From assembly GCA_001724265.1 (NCBI GenBank), contig MEDY01000036.1:62001-126000 (forward strand): a stretch of DNA of 64,000 bases, read 5' to 3'. This DNA is from Rhizaria sp. SCN 62-66. Lineage: Eukaryota > Rhizaria, unplaced. Positions within the stretch are counted from its first letter, which is position 1. The number at the start of each line of letters is the position of its first letter. The notes below the pieces were generated by a model that was not told the DNA's origin, made no database searches, and was given only the letters and a program-made list of their open reading frames with translations. This document shows positions 33,301 to 44,560 of the stretch, piece by piece. Position numbers and translations under genes: made by a program.

Positions 33301-35472
33301 ACTCCCGTTGACGATAGCGTTGGCGTTTTGAGCGCTGTTGCCGGCAAACGCGACGGCAGCAGCACTGGCAAGCCCGCGAGTGATGAGCAGCCGTCCCGCT
33401 TTTCCCAGTCTCTGGCGCAAAGCACTCGCAGCCTCGCGGCCGCGGGCAGCGGTGCCGTGGCGCCGCGCGTGCCGTCTGTGCGGTGGGCCGACATCGGCGG
33501 CAACACGAGCCTCAAGCGCGTAATCCGCGCTGTTGTCGAGGCGCCGCTGCTCTACCCCACGCTCTACCGCCAGTACGGCGTCGCGCCTTCCTCGGGTGTG
33601 CTGCTGTACGGTCCCTCGGGCTGCGGCAAGACACTCGTCGCCAAGGCCATTGCCAGCGAGGTCAATGCGACGTTCATGTCCGTCTCGGCCGCCGAGCTGC
33701 TGTCGCCGTACGTAGGCGAGGCCGAGGGCAGGATCCGCGAGCTCTTTGCGCGCGCCCGTGCGGCGTCGCCGTGCGTGCTCTTCTTCGACGAGCTCGACGC
33801 GCTCTTTACCAAGCGCAGCACGGGCGGCGACGCGGCGACCGCGGCCGACAGGCTAGTGGGGCAAATCCTCACCGAGATCGACAACCCGCTGTACTTGTCC
33901 TCAAACTCTAACACTAACGCAAGCCACTCTGCTGCGAAGTCTTCTAAGAGCCAGAGTCAGGGCCACAGCGGTCCGACTGTATTCCTGGTGGGCGCGACGA
34001 ACCGGCCCGAGGCCATCGACCCCGCGCTGCTGCGGCCGGGACGGCTCGATCACAAGCTCTACGTGGGGCTCCCCGGCGCCGCCGCGCGACTTGACATCCT
34101 CGTCAAGGCGCTCGGACTCAAGCGGCCCGTCGCCGGCGACGGCAACAGCAACAGCAACCGCTCGTCTGGCGCGACAGAGGATGAGGACGAGGACGAGGTT
34201 TCTCACCTCGCTCAGGACGTCACGCGTACGTAGCAAATGCCGATCAATGAACTCAAAATGCCATATCTTTGCTGTTTTCCAACTCTATTTTTAGGTATTC
34301 TCTTGTTATTGTCTCAATTTTTGTATTCTCTTTATTTTTATCTTCTGACTGACGACAGACGAGTCGCTGGCGCCCCTGGCTCTGCGCAGCGCGGGTCTGA
34401 GTGGCGCCGACCTCGCCTCTCTCGCCAGCCGCGCGAAGCAGGCCGCGATCCGCCGCGTGCTCGCGCTCCATCGGCGCGTACCTGCCGCGTGTCTGCGCAC
34501 GGGCGCCGCGAGCGACCGGGAGTGGGCGCGGGCCGGCTGCGTTTCGCTGCGGGATGTGACGGCGGCGATGAAGGACGCGCGGGCGAGTGTGAGTGTCGAG
34601 TCGGTGATCGCGTTCATGCGGTACAAGCACATCGAGCACCGCTCCGCGACGGGTGCCGCCGATGATGACGATGGCAAGGCCAGTGACGCTAGTGATGAGC
34701 AGCAGCAGCAGCAGCAGCAGATGAGTGACCGTGAGTCCGCTGTGAGCGACACCAGCAGCGCTAGCGCTGCCATTGACGACGCCAACAACGGCTACGACGA
34801 CGAGGAAGCCGTGGAGATCGCCTACGCGACTGCGCTGTGCGGCGGGGGCGAGATTGAGGACGAGGCGGAGGTCATGGTGCTGGAGAGCGCGGGCGTGGAC
34901 ACTGCGCCGCTGAAGCACCCCATGGCCAAGGACATCATCGCAAGGTACGCACATCTTAAGTCGAACTTAGACATGACATATTCACATTAAAGGTCACTTA
35001 TGGTCTTGATCGTGCGTTTATTCTATCTTGCTTACAGGTTTATTTTTAATTTGTTTTTTACATCGTTCTTTATAGGATGAGCAAGCAAGGCAACGACTTC
35101 CTTCGCGCCGCTCTCTCGACGAACACCAACACACAGAGCACCAGCGACGGCGCTGCGGACGGCGTTGATGCTGCTATTGCGAAAGCCAGCGCCAGTGCCG
35201 ACGCTGTTGGCGTCGATCTGGACGCGCTGCGTGCGCAGGCGCGCGCCGCCGTGGCGGGGGCGACGCAGGGGCGCGTCATGGCCAGTGTGGAACCCGGGGA
35301 GCGTGACGCGATCGTGCGCGACATCTTCGCCCGCTTTCACCGCCCTCCGACCGACAGCGGCGACAACTCTGGTGGCAACACGGGCGACGTGAGTGCGAGT
35401 GCAGGCGCTGATACCAACGCTGATGATGAACCTAGCTCGGGGAAGCAAGCGCAAACGATGCGCTTTCGGTAA
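27321..35472 (+). CDS. Double AAA+ ATPase of the CDC48 family, AFG2/SPATA5L1-like (five exons)
   Basis: Exons 27321-27362, 27527-31731, 31884-34225, 34359-34944 and 35076-35472 join in frame to 2523 residues, about three times the usual size. D1 has a Walker A at ~405 (GPRGAGKS) and a Walker B at ~486 (IVFIDDAD, with D in place of the catalytic E), followed by >800 low-complexity residues. D2 is intact: WADIGGNTSLKRVI, then GPSGCGKT at ~1992, SVSAAELLSPYVGEAEGR, CVLFFDELDAL, GATNRPEAIDPALLRPGRLD, and the lid AGLSGADLASLASRAKQAA restored across the fourth exon junction. The SVSxAELxSPYVG segment is most like AFG2B/SPATA5L1, which helps to mature 60S ribosomal subunits. PEX6 (FFDELD) and NVL are alternatives. 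A TAG at 28070 must be sense. Donors are GTACGT, GTACGG, GTACGT and GTACGC; the stop is TAA. Confidence 0.85.
28070..28072 (+). other. In-frame TAG in the AAA ATPase gene (putative sense codon)
   Basis: The context GGC AGC AAG GGC TAG ACG ACT GGG AGC GAG lies in low-complexity coding sequence. The frame is open for ~180 codons before it, back to the intron 1 acceptor, and for >1200 codons after it. Removing it by splicing would need an atypically long, GC-rich intron. Confidence 0.78.
28205..28272 (+). repeat. Tandem Gly-Ser-Gly-Pro coding repeat
   Basis: A GGCTCTGGCCCC-like unit of 12 bases is repeated about five times and encodes GSGPGSGPGSGSGS within the N-terminal linker of the AAA ATPase. 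It probably arose by replication slippage. Confidence 0.7.
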
Positions 35473-35887
35473 AAAGTGTCAGTTTCCTTGTGTTGGGCTG
35501 ACAGTTTACAACTTTTCTTAAGAGTGAAAGATTACACGACAGCTCTTTGATTTCAATTAATTTTTCTTACATAGACAATATTGACTTGCTTATCAATAAA
35601 GCTAATTCTATATCTCGAGCTAAACGCATAAACGCATTAACACTCACTTTGTTTAAGTGACAGTGAGCAATCCGTAACTTGAAGTTGATCACAAGACCTG
35701 TCTAACATTCACGTCGAATGGGTGTCGTATCACATTGTCGACCTGAACTTTCATTCGTATTTATGAGTATAATCTATGTTACTAGACTTGAATAAGTTTG
35801 AAATTGCGTCGTGCTCATGTTACCTTCTTCGGACTTCGTACTTTTATAGAACAAGACATCGCAGCCGTTTTGTTGCCCTTTATCCTC
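35473..35887. other. Spacer between the AAA ATPase and DOMON-reductase genes
   Basis: 415 bp, AT-rich, between two rightward genes. It contains the AATAAA at 35595 for the upstream gene and the promoter of the reductase. An open frame continues upstream of the reductase ATG without another in-frame ATG close by. Confidence 0.4.
35595..35600 (+). terminator. Polyadenylation signal AATAAA of the AAA ATPase gene
   Basis: AATAAA (TATCAATAAAGC) lies 122 bp after the TAA stop in AT-rich sequence, at a usual distance for a cleavage signal. Confidence 0.5.
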
Positions 35888-36799
35888 ATGCGCTCTCTTG
35901 CAACAGTAGCAGGTTTTCTGTGCTTATTATTATGCATTATAAATATTGTGATAGTATGTTCATCTGGTGTTCTTGACTACTCGCCGCAAGGCGTTTGGGG
36001 CGCACTTCCTGCCTTCCCAGTTTTCACCACCTTCGCGCACGCAACTCTACAGCAACAGCAGCTGCAGCAGCAGCAGATTCAACAGCAGCAACTTCGCGCG
36101 CAGCGTCTTACTACTCTCAGCTCTCTTACGCCAGCATCTCCTGCTCCGTTCAATGGTGCCGCCAACGCTCTCAGTAGCAGCTCTGACGAAGCACTGCGAT
36201 TGCGGCAGTCAGAGCTGCGCTCACGGTCGTCCCGCTCTAACTCGGCTGAGTTCTCACGTGTTGGTCGCACGTCGCGCACGAATTCGCTTGCCAGTAACTT
36301 GCTTCAAGTTAACATGGAACATGAGGGGATGCACTCAACGCTACAAGTGCCGCCGCCACCGCTGCTGCCTCTGACTCCTGCTCCTGCCCCAGCTCCAGTG
36401 CCCGCGCTTGGCATACCCCCCCTGGCACCGTTACCGATTATTCCTTTGAGTGCTCCAAGTACTAAACTCCACCAACAGCATTAGCAACATCAAGTGCAGC
36501 CGCAACCGTTTGCGGTCCAGTCAAACACTGTCTCTTGGCAGACTGTGCCGCCGCAACACGCAATGAAAACGCAGTCACAAATTCAAACACCGTTACAAGT
36601 GCCTGATCGTACAGCCGCCGTTGCAGCGCAGCCTCAAACTCGGCACACTCTAGCAGTGCCTCCGCCGCCCGCGCCCGCTCCTGTACCGGCGCCTGCGCCA
36701 GTCCCTGCGGCAGCACCGCTGCCGTTCGTCCCTGCCCCTGCGCCTGCGCCTGCCCCTGCCCCTGCCCCTGCGCCTGCGCCTGGGCTTGCGCCTGGGCTT

Positions 36800-36832
<33 letters not shown>

Positions 36833-39800
36833 CCTGCTCCAATCCCGTCCCCAGTGGTTCCCCTTGCTTTCAGTGGCCGCACGCGCCATGTCACCACTGC
36901 AACAGCGACAGCTGCTACAAACGCTGGCACTAATGCGGCCAATTTTGCCAATGTGCCCGTAGCAACGGAGACGCGGCAGTTCACGCCGAGGACAGCCGTT
37001 CATATATCTCCAACAACTGCCTCCGGACTGACAGCAACAGAAGCTAGCCCTGCTCCGCCCAGTGACGTTAGCGCTGCGCCTCCTAGCACAGCTGAGTCTT
37101 GGGGTGACACATTCAGAACCGCTCTTAGCGCTCCCTTAGAGACCATCAGCAATCTGGGCGCCTCCGCGTCCGCTGCGGCAAGCTCACTCGCATCGCGTGT
37201 GCTGGCCTCAACCGCAAGCGTTACGTCGGTGGCGCAGACCACACTAACTATGCGCTCTGCAGCCGGTAGTTCTGACAGTGGTAGTCACGATGGCGTGATG
37301 TAGTATGACTTCACGGAAACCCTCGGTACTGCTCACGGAGCCCCTGTCACAGTCTCATGGTCGCTTATCTCTGACACAGCGGGTAAGAGTAGTGGTACAA
37401 ACAGTAGTACTGGCCATCAATCCGCGACGTCTGCAGTGCGAATGTCGATCAAGGCTCGCCCAGCGCCTCTTAGTTCCACTGGCAGCGCAGATGCAGATGC
37501 GATTGTGGGCAACTATCTGTCAGTCGCGTTTGCAGAGAAAGAAGGCACAATGATTGGCAGCGAGGCTGTTGTTGGCTGGCTTTCTGACGCAAAGACTGCC
37601 ACAAATGAAGGCAGTGGTCGTGTGCTAAATCAACACGTGAATGTATACCGTCTAACCTCAAAGTCGAGCCGAGCTGTTGCTAATGCAGTTGTGCCAGTGT
37701 CAGCGGGGTACTTACGTGATGCAAGCATTGAACCGGTGAGTGATGACACTGGAATGCTCGAGCTGCGTTTTACTCGTCCGCTGTCAGTTCCAACCATCGC
37801 GGGCTCAGCTCCGTTCCTTACACTCACAGTAGAGTCAGGCTCTGACAGCACTAACAGTGGCGAGGCATCCTTGCGAACCTCAGGTGCCCTTGCTGCAACG
37901 CTTCGCAGCAGCGGGACGCCAATCCTCTGGGCCGCTGGCCCCGCTTCCGCCGCCTCATCCCCGCCGGCCTCGGCCCCCAACAGCAGCCCATCGTACCACG
38001 GCGACGAGCGCGGCGCTGCTACACTGCATCTGCGCTCAGGCCAAGCCACAGCGGCGCGCAAGCACGACGAGTGGGTTCCGTACTATATTGTTGCTGTGTG
38101 GTGCGCGTTGCTTCTTATCTTGGGCACATTAATGGCGTGGTGCGGCTATAAGTCAGAGACTCTGCGCAGTGCAAGCGAGCAGGGGATCTTTGCCCCAATT
38201 CTGCTCTGGGGGAACAGGATAATCCGCAGTCACACAAAGATTAATCCTCCAGCTGCACAGACAGCAACGCTGAATGGCAGCAGCAATGGCAAAAACAATG
38301 TGGTGAGCCAACGCGTAAAGCCTCGTACTGCGGCAAATGATGACCGCAAGCATGACGGCAATAGAACTCTTTCGGGTCGGGGCGACAACGATGAAGATGA
38401 AGAAGAAAGCGACTACACGCAAATGCAGCAGTACAACGGTGCTGGTGTTGGCAATCGATGGGTTGAGCTACTGCCAGTTGCTTTGAACAACCATGGTGCT
38501 GATGCTAATGCAAACGCGGGCGGTAATAACACCGCGCTGACGCAGCAACAGCAGCAGCAACAAAGTAAAGCGACAACTAAACGCAATGTGAGTAGTCACG
38601 AGTACACCAGCACTTTAGCGCGTGCCCTAGCAACTGTGCGCGCGCTTACGCCAGGGTACATATCACATGCCACGCTGCCGCACATGCTGTTCTTCGTCCT
38701 TGTGGCAACCATGCTCATTGTCTTTGCAATTACGCGCTTTGACTCGAAGCCCACCGGCTCTCAGGCCTGGCGCGGCGCCCTCGGCGACACAACAATGCTC
38801 TGTCTCGCCCTGACTTTGCTTGCGCCTAACCGCCACTCAGCGCCCGCATTCATGCTTCAAGTGCCCTGGGAGTCTGCTGTTATCTGGCACAGGCTTGCTG
38901 GTCGCGTTGCGCTTATATTTTCCATAGCGCATTTCGCCCTAGGTCCTACCGCAGCAGTTGAGCATCCAACTGGACTTGCCGCATTCATCCTGCTCATGCT
39001 CATTGCCGTTCTCTCTGTTGGCCCGCTGCGCCGCATGTCGTACAACGCGTTCTACGTGTTACACATGCTGATGTCTCCCGCGCTGTTAATACTTGCGTGT
39101 TTCCACGCTCCAACCGTGCGGACTCTGGCTATCCTTGTCATCCCCGTTGCGGTAAAGCTCGCCGACTGGGCCTGCCGTGCCGGCGAACGCTGCAGCACTG
39201 CGCACCTGCTCTCATTGCGCGCCTATGACAAGTTCACCGAGGTCACCGTGCGCGCGCCTAAGGGTCTGCGCTGGGACCCTGGAGCACACTGCCATCTGTA
39301 CATACCGGCGCTGGACGCCGCCGTAGCCCACCCGTTTTCAGTTGTCAACGCAGTGTGGTGCGGCGAGGCAGCGGCGGGGGTTGCAGCAGCGTTGCGCGCG
39401 TTGGACTCCGCGGGATTGACTCATAGTAGCATGATTATAAACAGTGGCGCGGACGGTAAGACAGCTGTTGCAAAAAGCAGTAGCGTAAGCACGCTTGGCA
39501 TCAGCACCTTGGCAGCTAATGTAAGGGGCAAACGGGAGCTTATACTGCCGATTATTGGGTGCAGCAACGAGCGTAGCAAGAGCGATCAGAGGAAGTATTT
39601 TTACTATCCCAACGGGATTCCCGCGCAGGTTCGGCGCACAAATATTAACAACTACGCTGTCACAAACTCATCGCTGCCATATCCCGTTTTTTCCCACGTG
39701 AATGCGAGCGCTACTACCCAAACCTCAGCACGAGCGCTGCCGCCGCTGCCGCCCAACAGTGGCAAGAGTGCGGATGTTAGTACCTCCGGTGGTGCTGGTA

Positions 39801-42800
39801 CCTCTGCTGAGATGGCCACCGGACCCAGTGCCCGTGCTCCGCTGCCGCCTCCGTCAGTGCCGCCAGAACACTTTGGCGACAATGGCTACTTACATCCAGG
39901 TCAGCCAAGCTACACCAGATCTTACACTGAGCCAACGCACAGCCACAGCTACGATGACTACGACGACAGTAGTCACGGCCACACTAACGATGAAGACGGT
40001 GATCAGAGTGTCGTTGATAGCGAAGGGGTGGATAGTCACAGATACGTCCCGTGGTCGTCGTTGCTTGCGACACCTGCAACAACGGTATTTTCTCCTCACA
40101 ACAACCTACATGTGAACAATATTGAGATCAGCAACACTGCTAGTTACCCTAACGCAGGCGTTCATCTCACCGAGACTAACATTGCTGTGACTGGTAGCAA
40201 TAGTGGCGCTACTAACAGCAGCGCTAGCCCTGATCCGCCCGCGACTGCAAACGCAACCGCTGGCAATCGGCTTCCTGCTACCGTTAGCAACAACAACAAC
40301 GCTCATGTTGTTGCGGTTGCGAATCGTCCGACGAATGCAAACACGCAGCGCACCCCTCGCGCGCGCCGCCACTTCCCTCCTCCGACAAGTGTCACACACG
40401 CAAATGGCAACGGTATGTTGAGCAACACAAACGCTAATCTGGTTAACAATGGCAGCGGCAATATTGTCGACTTTAGCTCGTTTGCCTCAGCGACTGCCCC
40501 GACGCCGGCCCCGCTTACGGTCACGCCGTGGGACGCCGCGGCTGCAGCGCACAGACTACCGGTTCACGGTCACTTGATCAACGCCCATGGGCAACCTATT
40601 CTTCGTGGTCATTTTGACATTAACGAAGATGGAATCGATGGCGGCGGCGACGGCGGCACAGTTTCGCACAGCCTTGTATCGCAACATCAACAACAGCAGC
40701 AGCCTAACAATGGTGGCGTTGATCGTGGAGTGTTTGGCCCTGGAAACAACGCTGCTCGTGGCAGTATTCACATGGCCCACTTGCCGACGCCTATGGCGGA
40801 CTCGAGCAACAACGACATGGTAAACAACGCGATCCCCACAAACCCTGTTGGCATGCGTAGTGGTGCGCCCAATAATAGCAGTAGTGCTGCAGTTTACTCC
40901 AGCCAACCTGGCGTTACTTTGCACAGTGATGCCTGCTGCTACGCGCCTGCGCCTCCTGTGGCATCGGTGCCCGGCGCATGGGGCTATTTGACTGCAAAGC
41001 CGACTGTCACACCACCTGCAACATGCCCTCGCTGCAACCACAGCTACGACGACGAAGTTGACGCGAACGGTAACATTATCGTGAACTCCTGCAAGCATGG
41101 CGGTGAGAACTGTAGCATCGGTGTCGCTCAGCGTAACGGCAACGTTAAGTGCGTACGTTGCGGGTATAAGCTCACCACAACCGTCCAGCAGCAACGACAG
41201 CGGCAACAGCAAGCCCGTGCCAGCGCCTATTACCGCTCAGTCGCCGCCTCTCTCGGACTCCCGTGGCTAACCCCTGCCACCGCTGCCGCGTTCGGTCGCG
41301 AGGCCGAAGTGACTGATCCGGGTCTGGGGCCTGTGATGACGTTCTACGTCAAGAACATGGGCGATGACACGTGGACTGGCAAGCTGCATGCGCGGGCGAC
41401 TCAAATCACGCAGCAACAACGCGCTAAGGCTGAGCAGGACAAATACAACGCTGACGTGCGTTATTGGAGCCGCGGTGAAACAGGCGGGCCACCGCAAACG
41501 CAGCGCCAGGGCAACTATCAGGCTGATGAAGCTACAATGCTGAGGGACTGTGAGCAAGGCTTACTTAAGCTGCCAAAATCCCTGCCTCTGTACCCTGGCA
41601 TGCCTGTGTCACCCGTGCCACCGGCTCCACCTTTGGACGCAGTAGCAGCAGCAACAGCAGCACCGCCAGCAGCAAATGCTGCAGTAACTGCAGGGAGCAC
41701 GGTGGGTAAGAATGAGCAGCTTGGGGCCTTGACTGACTACGCTAAGCGATACAAAGACGGTAGCTCGAGTACTGCGACGAATTTTCCTGCAGCCACGGAT
41801 AGTGTTCAGGATAGTTTGATGCGAACTCGTGATGGCGACTGGGGTGATGCCAAGCACGACGAGTATAATAGCAAGAACTCTACCGCGACTCTTCCGACAA
41901 ATGCCCACTGTAGCACAAGCACCAACGCTCACAATAGTCACGCTGGCGGAAAGCACGCTCGAAACAAGAAACGAGGCAAGGGCAAGGGGAAGCACAGCCC
42001 CAGTATCCACAGCCCTAACAAGAGCGACAACAAGACTCACCAGCAGCAACGGCAGCCGCAAGAAGAGGAAGAAGAAGACGGTACTGTTACTGCCGGTCCT
42101 GCTGTTGCACTCACAAACGCGGCCCGCAGCAGTCTCACTGTTGTTTCTCCGCCGAGCACGAACAACAATAACGCGAGTAGAAATAACGCCGGTGTCGGCG
42201 ACACGCTAATCGACATTGCGCTCTCACCGCCTCATTCAACAACTACATCAACCCTATCGTCCAAGGCAGCTCTCCCCAGCACCACCAGCAGCACAAAGGA
42301 CGTGACTAGCAAAGCTCAAACCCAAGCCGCCTCAAACAAGATCAAGAGTGGCGATCTAACAAAGATGGGCAGCTTACCTTTAATTCGCGTGCAGCGTCCG
42401 CTGTCGGGCGCACCTTACCTTTCCGTCTCGCTAGCGCACACCCGCAACCTGCTGCTCTGCTGCGGCGGCACCGGCATCACGCCCGCGCTCGCCTACGTCC
42501 ACCGCCTCTGGCAACTCAGCATCATCGCCCGCGCGCGCGCAGTGACGCTCGCGGTGCGGGCGCGTGGCGTCAAGGTGCCCGCGGCGGCGGAGGACGCGGC
42601 CGGGCTGTCGTCGCTGACGCCACCCGCGCAGGCGCACCCCGACGTATTTTGCTGCAGTCCGGACGCCGCGCAGGAGCTGCGCGACAGGCGCTGCGAGCAC
42701 GGCCAGTCTAGCAGCATTATAAGCAGCAGTAGTGGCGCAGCCAGTGCGGCTTACACTCGGGCCACGGGTGGCGCTCATGGTTACTCTACGACTCACAGTC

Positions 42801-44458
42801 ATCCGCCTGTCAACGACAGTGTGTGGGGCGACTGGGAGGAGAAGGGGCAGCGGCGTGTGCTGCTTGTGTGGTGCGTAAACGACCTGGAGCTCCTGTCAGT
42901 TGTGCTACCAAGGCTGCAAGCGTTTGCGGCGCCCGCGGTGGCTGAGATCGAGCTAAGTACTCCCTTAGCTGCGCCGAGTGCAAACAAGGGACGCGTTGAC
43001 TTAAGTAGCAGCAACACAAGCAACAAGAACATCCAGACTACTGCTACAACGGCCACAGCAAGCAGCGCGGAAAACCCTAGCATTGAAACTGGTGCTGCGG
43101 TTTCTGCTCCTGGCCGCAGTGATGTCAACGTTCCTAGTGCTGCACCTGCCAGCAGCATCGCTTCCAGCGCTGCCAGCAGTCTCAACAGGGCTCAAGCGTG
43201 GTACAGTGTTGGCTTCATCCATATCGCAGTGTTTTACACTGGCACCGAACTCTATCCCGACAATATGGCAGCAACTGACAACACTACCGAGTACAAGTAT
43301 GCGAATCAGTCAGCAAACATTCTCCCGCAGCCGACTGTGACAGTAGCGAAGAGCGGCAACTCTGGCTCACAGCCGCAGGGTCAAGCTGCTCAAGAGCAAG
43401 CGCGGTCGCGATCGGCGTCCCGCTCCAAGAGCGTTGTCATCACTGACATGTCCGGCGTCGCGGAGCAAACGTGGGACGAGAACGCTGCGCACGCGCCCGT
43501 GTTAGCAGACGCTGCGTTCAACGGCACTTTGCTCGATGCGATCACAAGCGTCACTCCGCCCAGCGCTGTCGCAGCAGCGGCAAAGCATGGTCATAGAGGC
43601 TCGAAGGAGTCCAACACGTACACATACGCCGGCGTTAACACGGGCAATATTAACGCCAATGCTAGCGTCGATACTGCTGCCAACCCAGGAGCTCCACCGC
43701 CAATTCCTCCTCGGCCTGCGCACAGTCACTCTACTGCTGTTCACGGTCACCCAGCCATTGCCCACAGTCAACCTACTGCCGCATACTCGCAACCGGCAGT
43801 GTCATTTGCAGCGACCGCAGCGGCGCCAACGTGCCTGTATGATATTGCTCCGCTTGCACTTGCAACCGTGCCAGCAGCGTTCCGTGGCGGCGTCGACATC
43901 ATCGTGGGGCGGCCTAACTTCAAGTCGCTGATGTCTGCGTTCCTCCACACCGACGAGGTGGCCAAGGCAAAAACCGAGGCCGCGCGCGGCGGCACCGTCG
44001 GCCTGCGTGGCAGCGGCGGCTCGGGCGCGGGGGTGCGCGCTGCGTACGCGCACAGGAAGCAAGAGCAGCGGCAGAAGCGCCAGCCCAGTGATTCCGATGA
44101 CGACAACGACGATGACGGCAAGGAAGAAGAGGACGAACAAGACGAGGAAGGTCGCGTCGGCACCGGCGTCAATATCAATGGTAGTAGTGTTCGCGGCCAT
44201 GTTGCTGGCGGCCACGGTCACGCGGCGGCGCATAACCTCGGCGCGTTCCAGAGCAAGGCCGCCGCACTTGCCTGGGACCACGTGCTCCGCACTGACCGCA
44301 ACCACCGCACTCTAAACAACAGCTGCAGCGGCGGCTGCGGGCTTGATGCGAGCGACACCGCGGTGTTTACGTGCGGACCTGAGGCGATGGTGACCGATGT
44401 GAGGGCCGTGGCGCTTGAGATGGACATCCCAGTCCACTCCGAGCAGTTTTACATTTGA
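35888..44458 (+). CDS. Giant DOMON-ferric reductase (FRE/NOX-type flavocytochrome), single exon
   Basis: 2856 residues from the ATG at 35888 to the TGA at 44456, with TAG read as sense at 36482 and 37301. The start was chosen because it gives a signal peptide ([20 protein letters not shown]). Order: signal peptide; poly-Gln; Pro-Ala repeats; a DOMON-like haem/sugar-binding domain at ~473-650 ([29 protein letters not shown]); a membrane helix at ~731 ([20 protein letters not shown]); a ferric-reductase membrane domain at ~930-1100 with paired haem histidines ([37 protein letters not shown]); an FAD site HPFSVVNA near 1148; an NADPH site [13 protein letters not shown] near 2192; and the terminal [12 protein letters not shown] and EQFYI. 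About 1000 low-complexity residues, including a CxxC/CxxC segment near 1712-1761, split the FAD and NADPH lobes. It probably moves electrons from NADPH across a membrane to ferric iron or oxygen. Confidence 0.88.
36482..36484 (+). other. In-frame TAG within a Gln/His tract (putative sense codon)
   Basis: The codons read CAC CAA CAG CAT TAG CAA CAT CAA GTG CAG, inside the reductase N-terminal region. The frame stays open for 270 codons to the next TAG. Confidence 0.82.
36655..36845 (+). repeat. Tandem Pro-Ala coding repeat (GCGCCTGC family)
   Basis: A six-base CCTGCG/CCTGCC-type unit is repeated about 25-30 times with small variants and encodes alternating Pro-Ala. Both strands are open in several frames here (Gly-Ala and Gln-Ala on the other strand), a by-product of the repeat. 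It lies between the poly-Gln and DOMON regions of the reductase. Confidence 0.8.
37301..37303 (+). other. In-frame TAG just before the DOMON domain (putative sense codon)
   Basis: GGC GTG ATG TAG TAT GAC TTC ACG leads directly into the DOMON-like domain (YDFTETLGT). The next ATG in frame is at 37442, inside the domain, so treating TAG as a stop would truncate a conserved fold. Confidence 0.82.
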
Positions 44459-44560
44459 GAACTTAAAGAACATTTGAATAAACATGAATACACTCCTTAT
44501 TTGGTTAGTGGTCCTGTAAACATAAAAAATCGACTTTATTTGGAATTTTCATGCGGTCGT
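44459..44560. other. Short convergent spacer
   Basis: Only about 100 bp separate the stop codons of the reductase and the coiled-coil gene, so their 3' untranslated regions must be very short or overlap. Confidence 0.5.
44477..44482 (+). terminator. Possible polyadenylation signal AATAAA of the reductase gene
   Basis: TTGAATAAACATG starts 19 bp after the TGA stop. It is close to the stop but fits the tight convergent arrangement. Confidence 0.4.

Noticed and set aside
36634-37003. Gly-Ala and Arg-rich frames on the minus strand of the Pro-Ala repeat
   Set aside because: A short tandem repeat without stops opens all frames. The forward frame is anchored by the signal peptide and DOMON domain.
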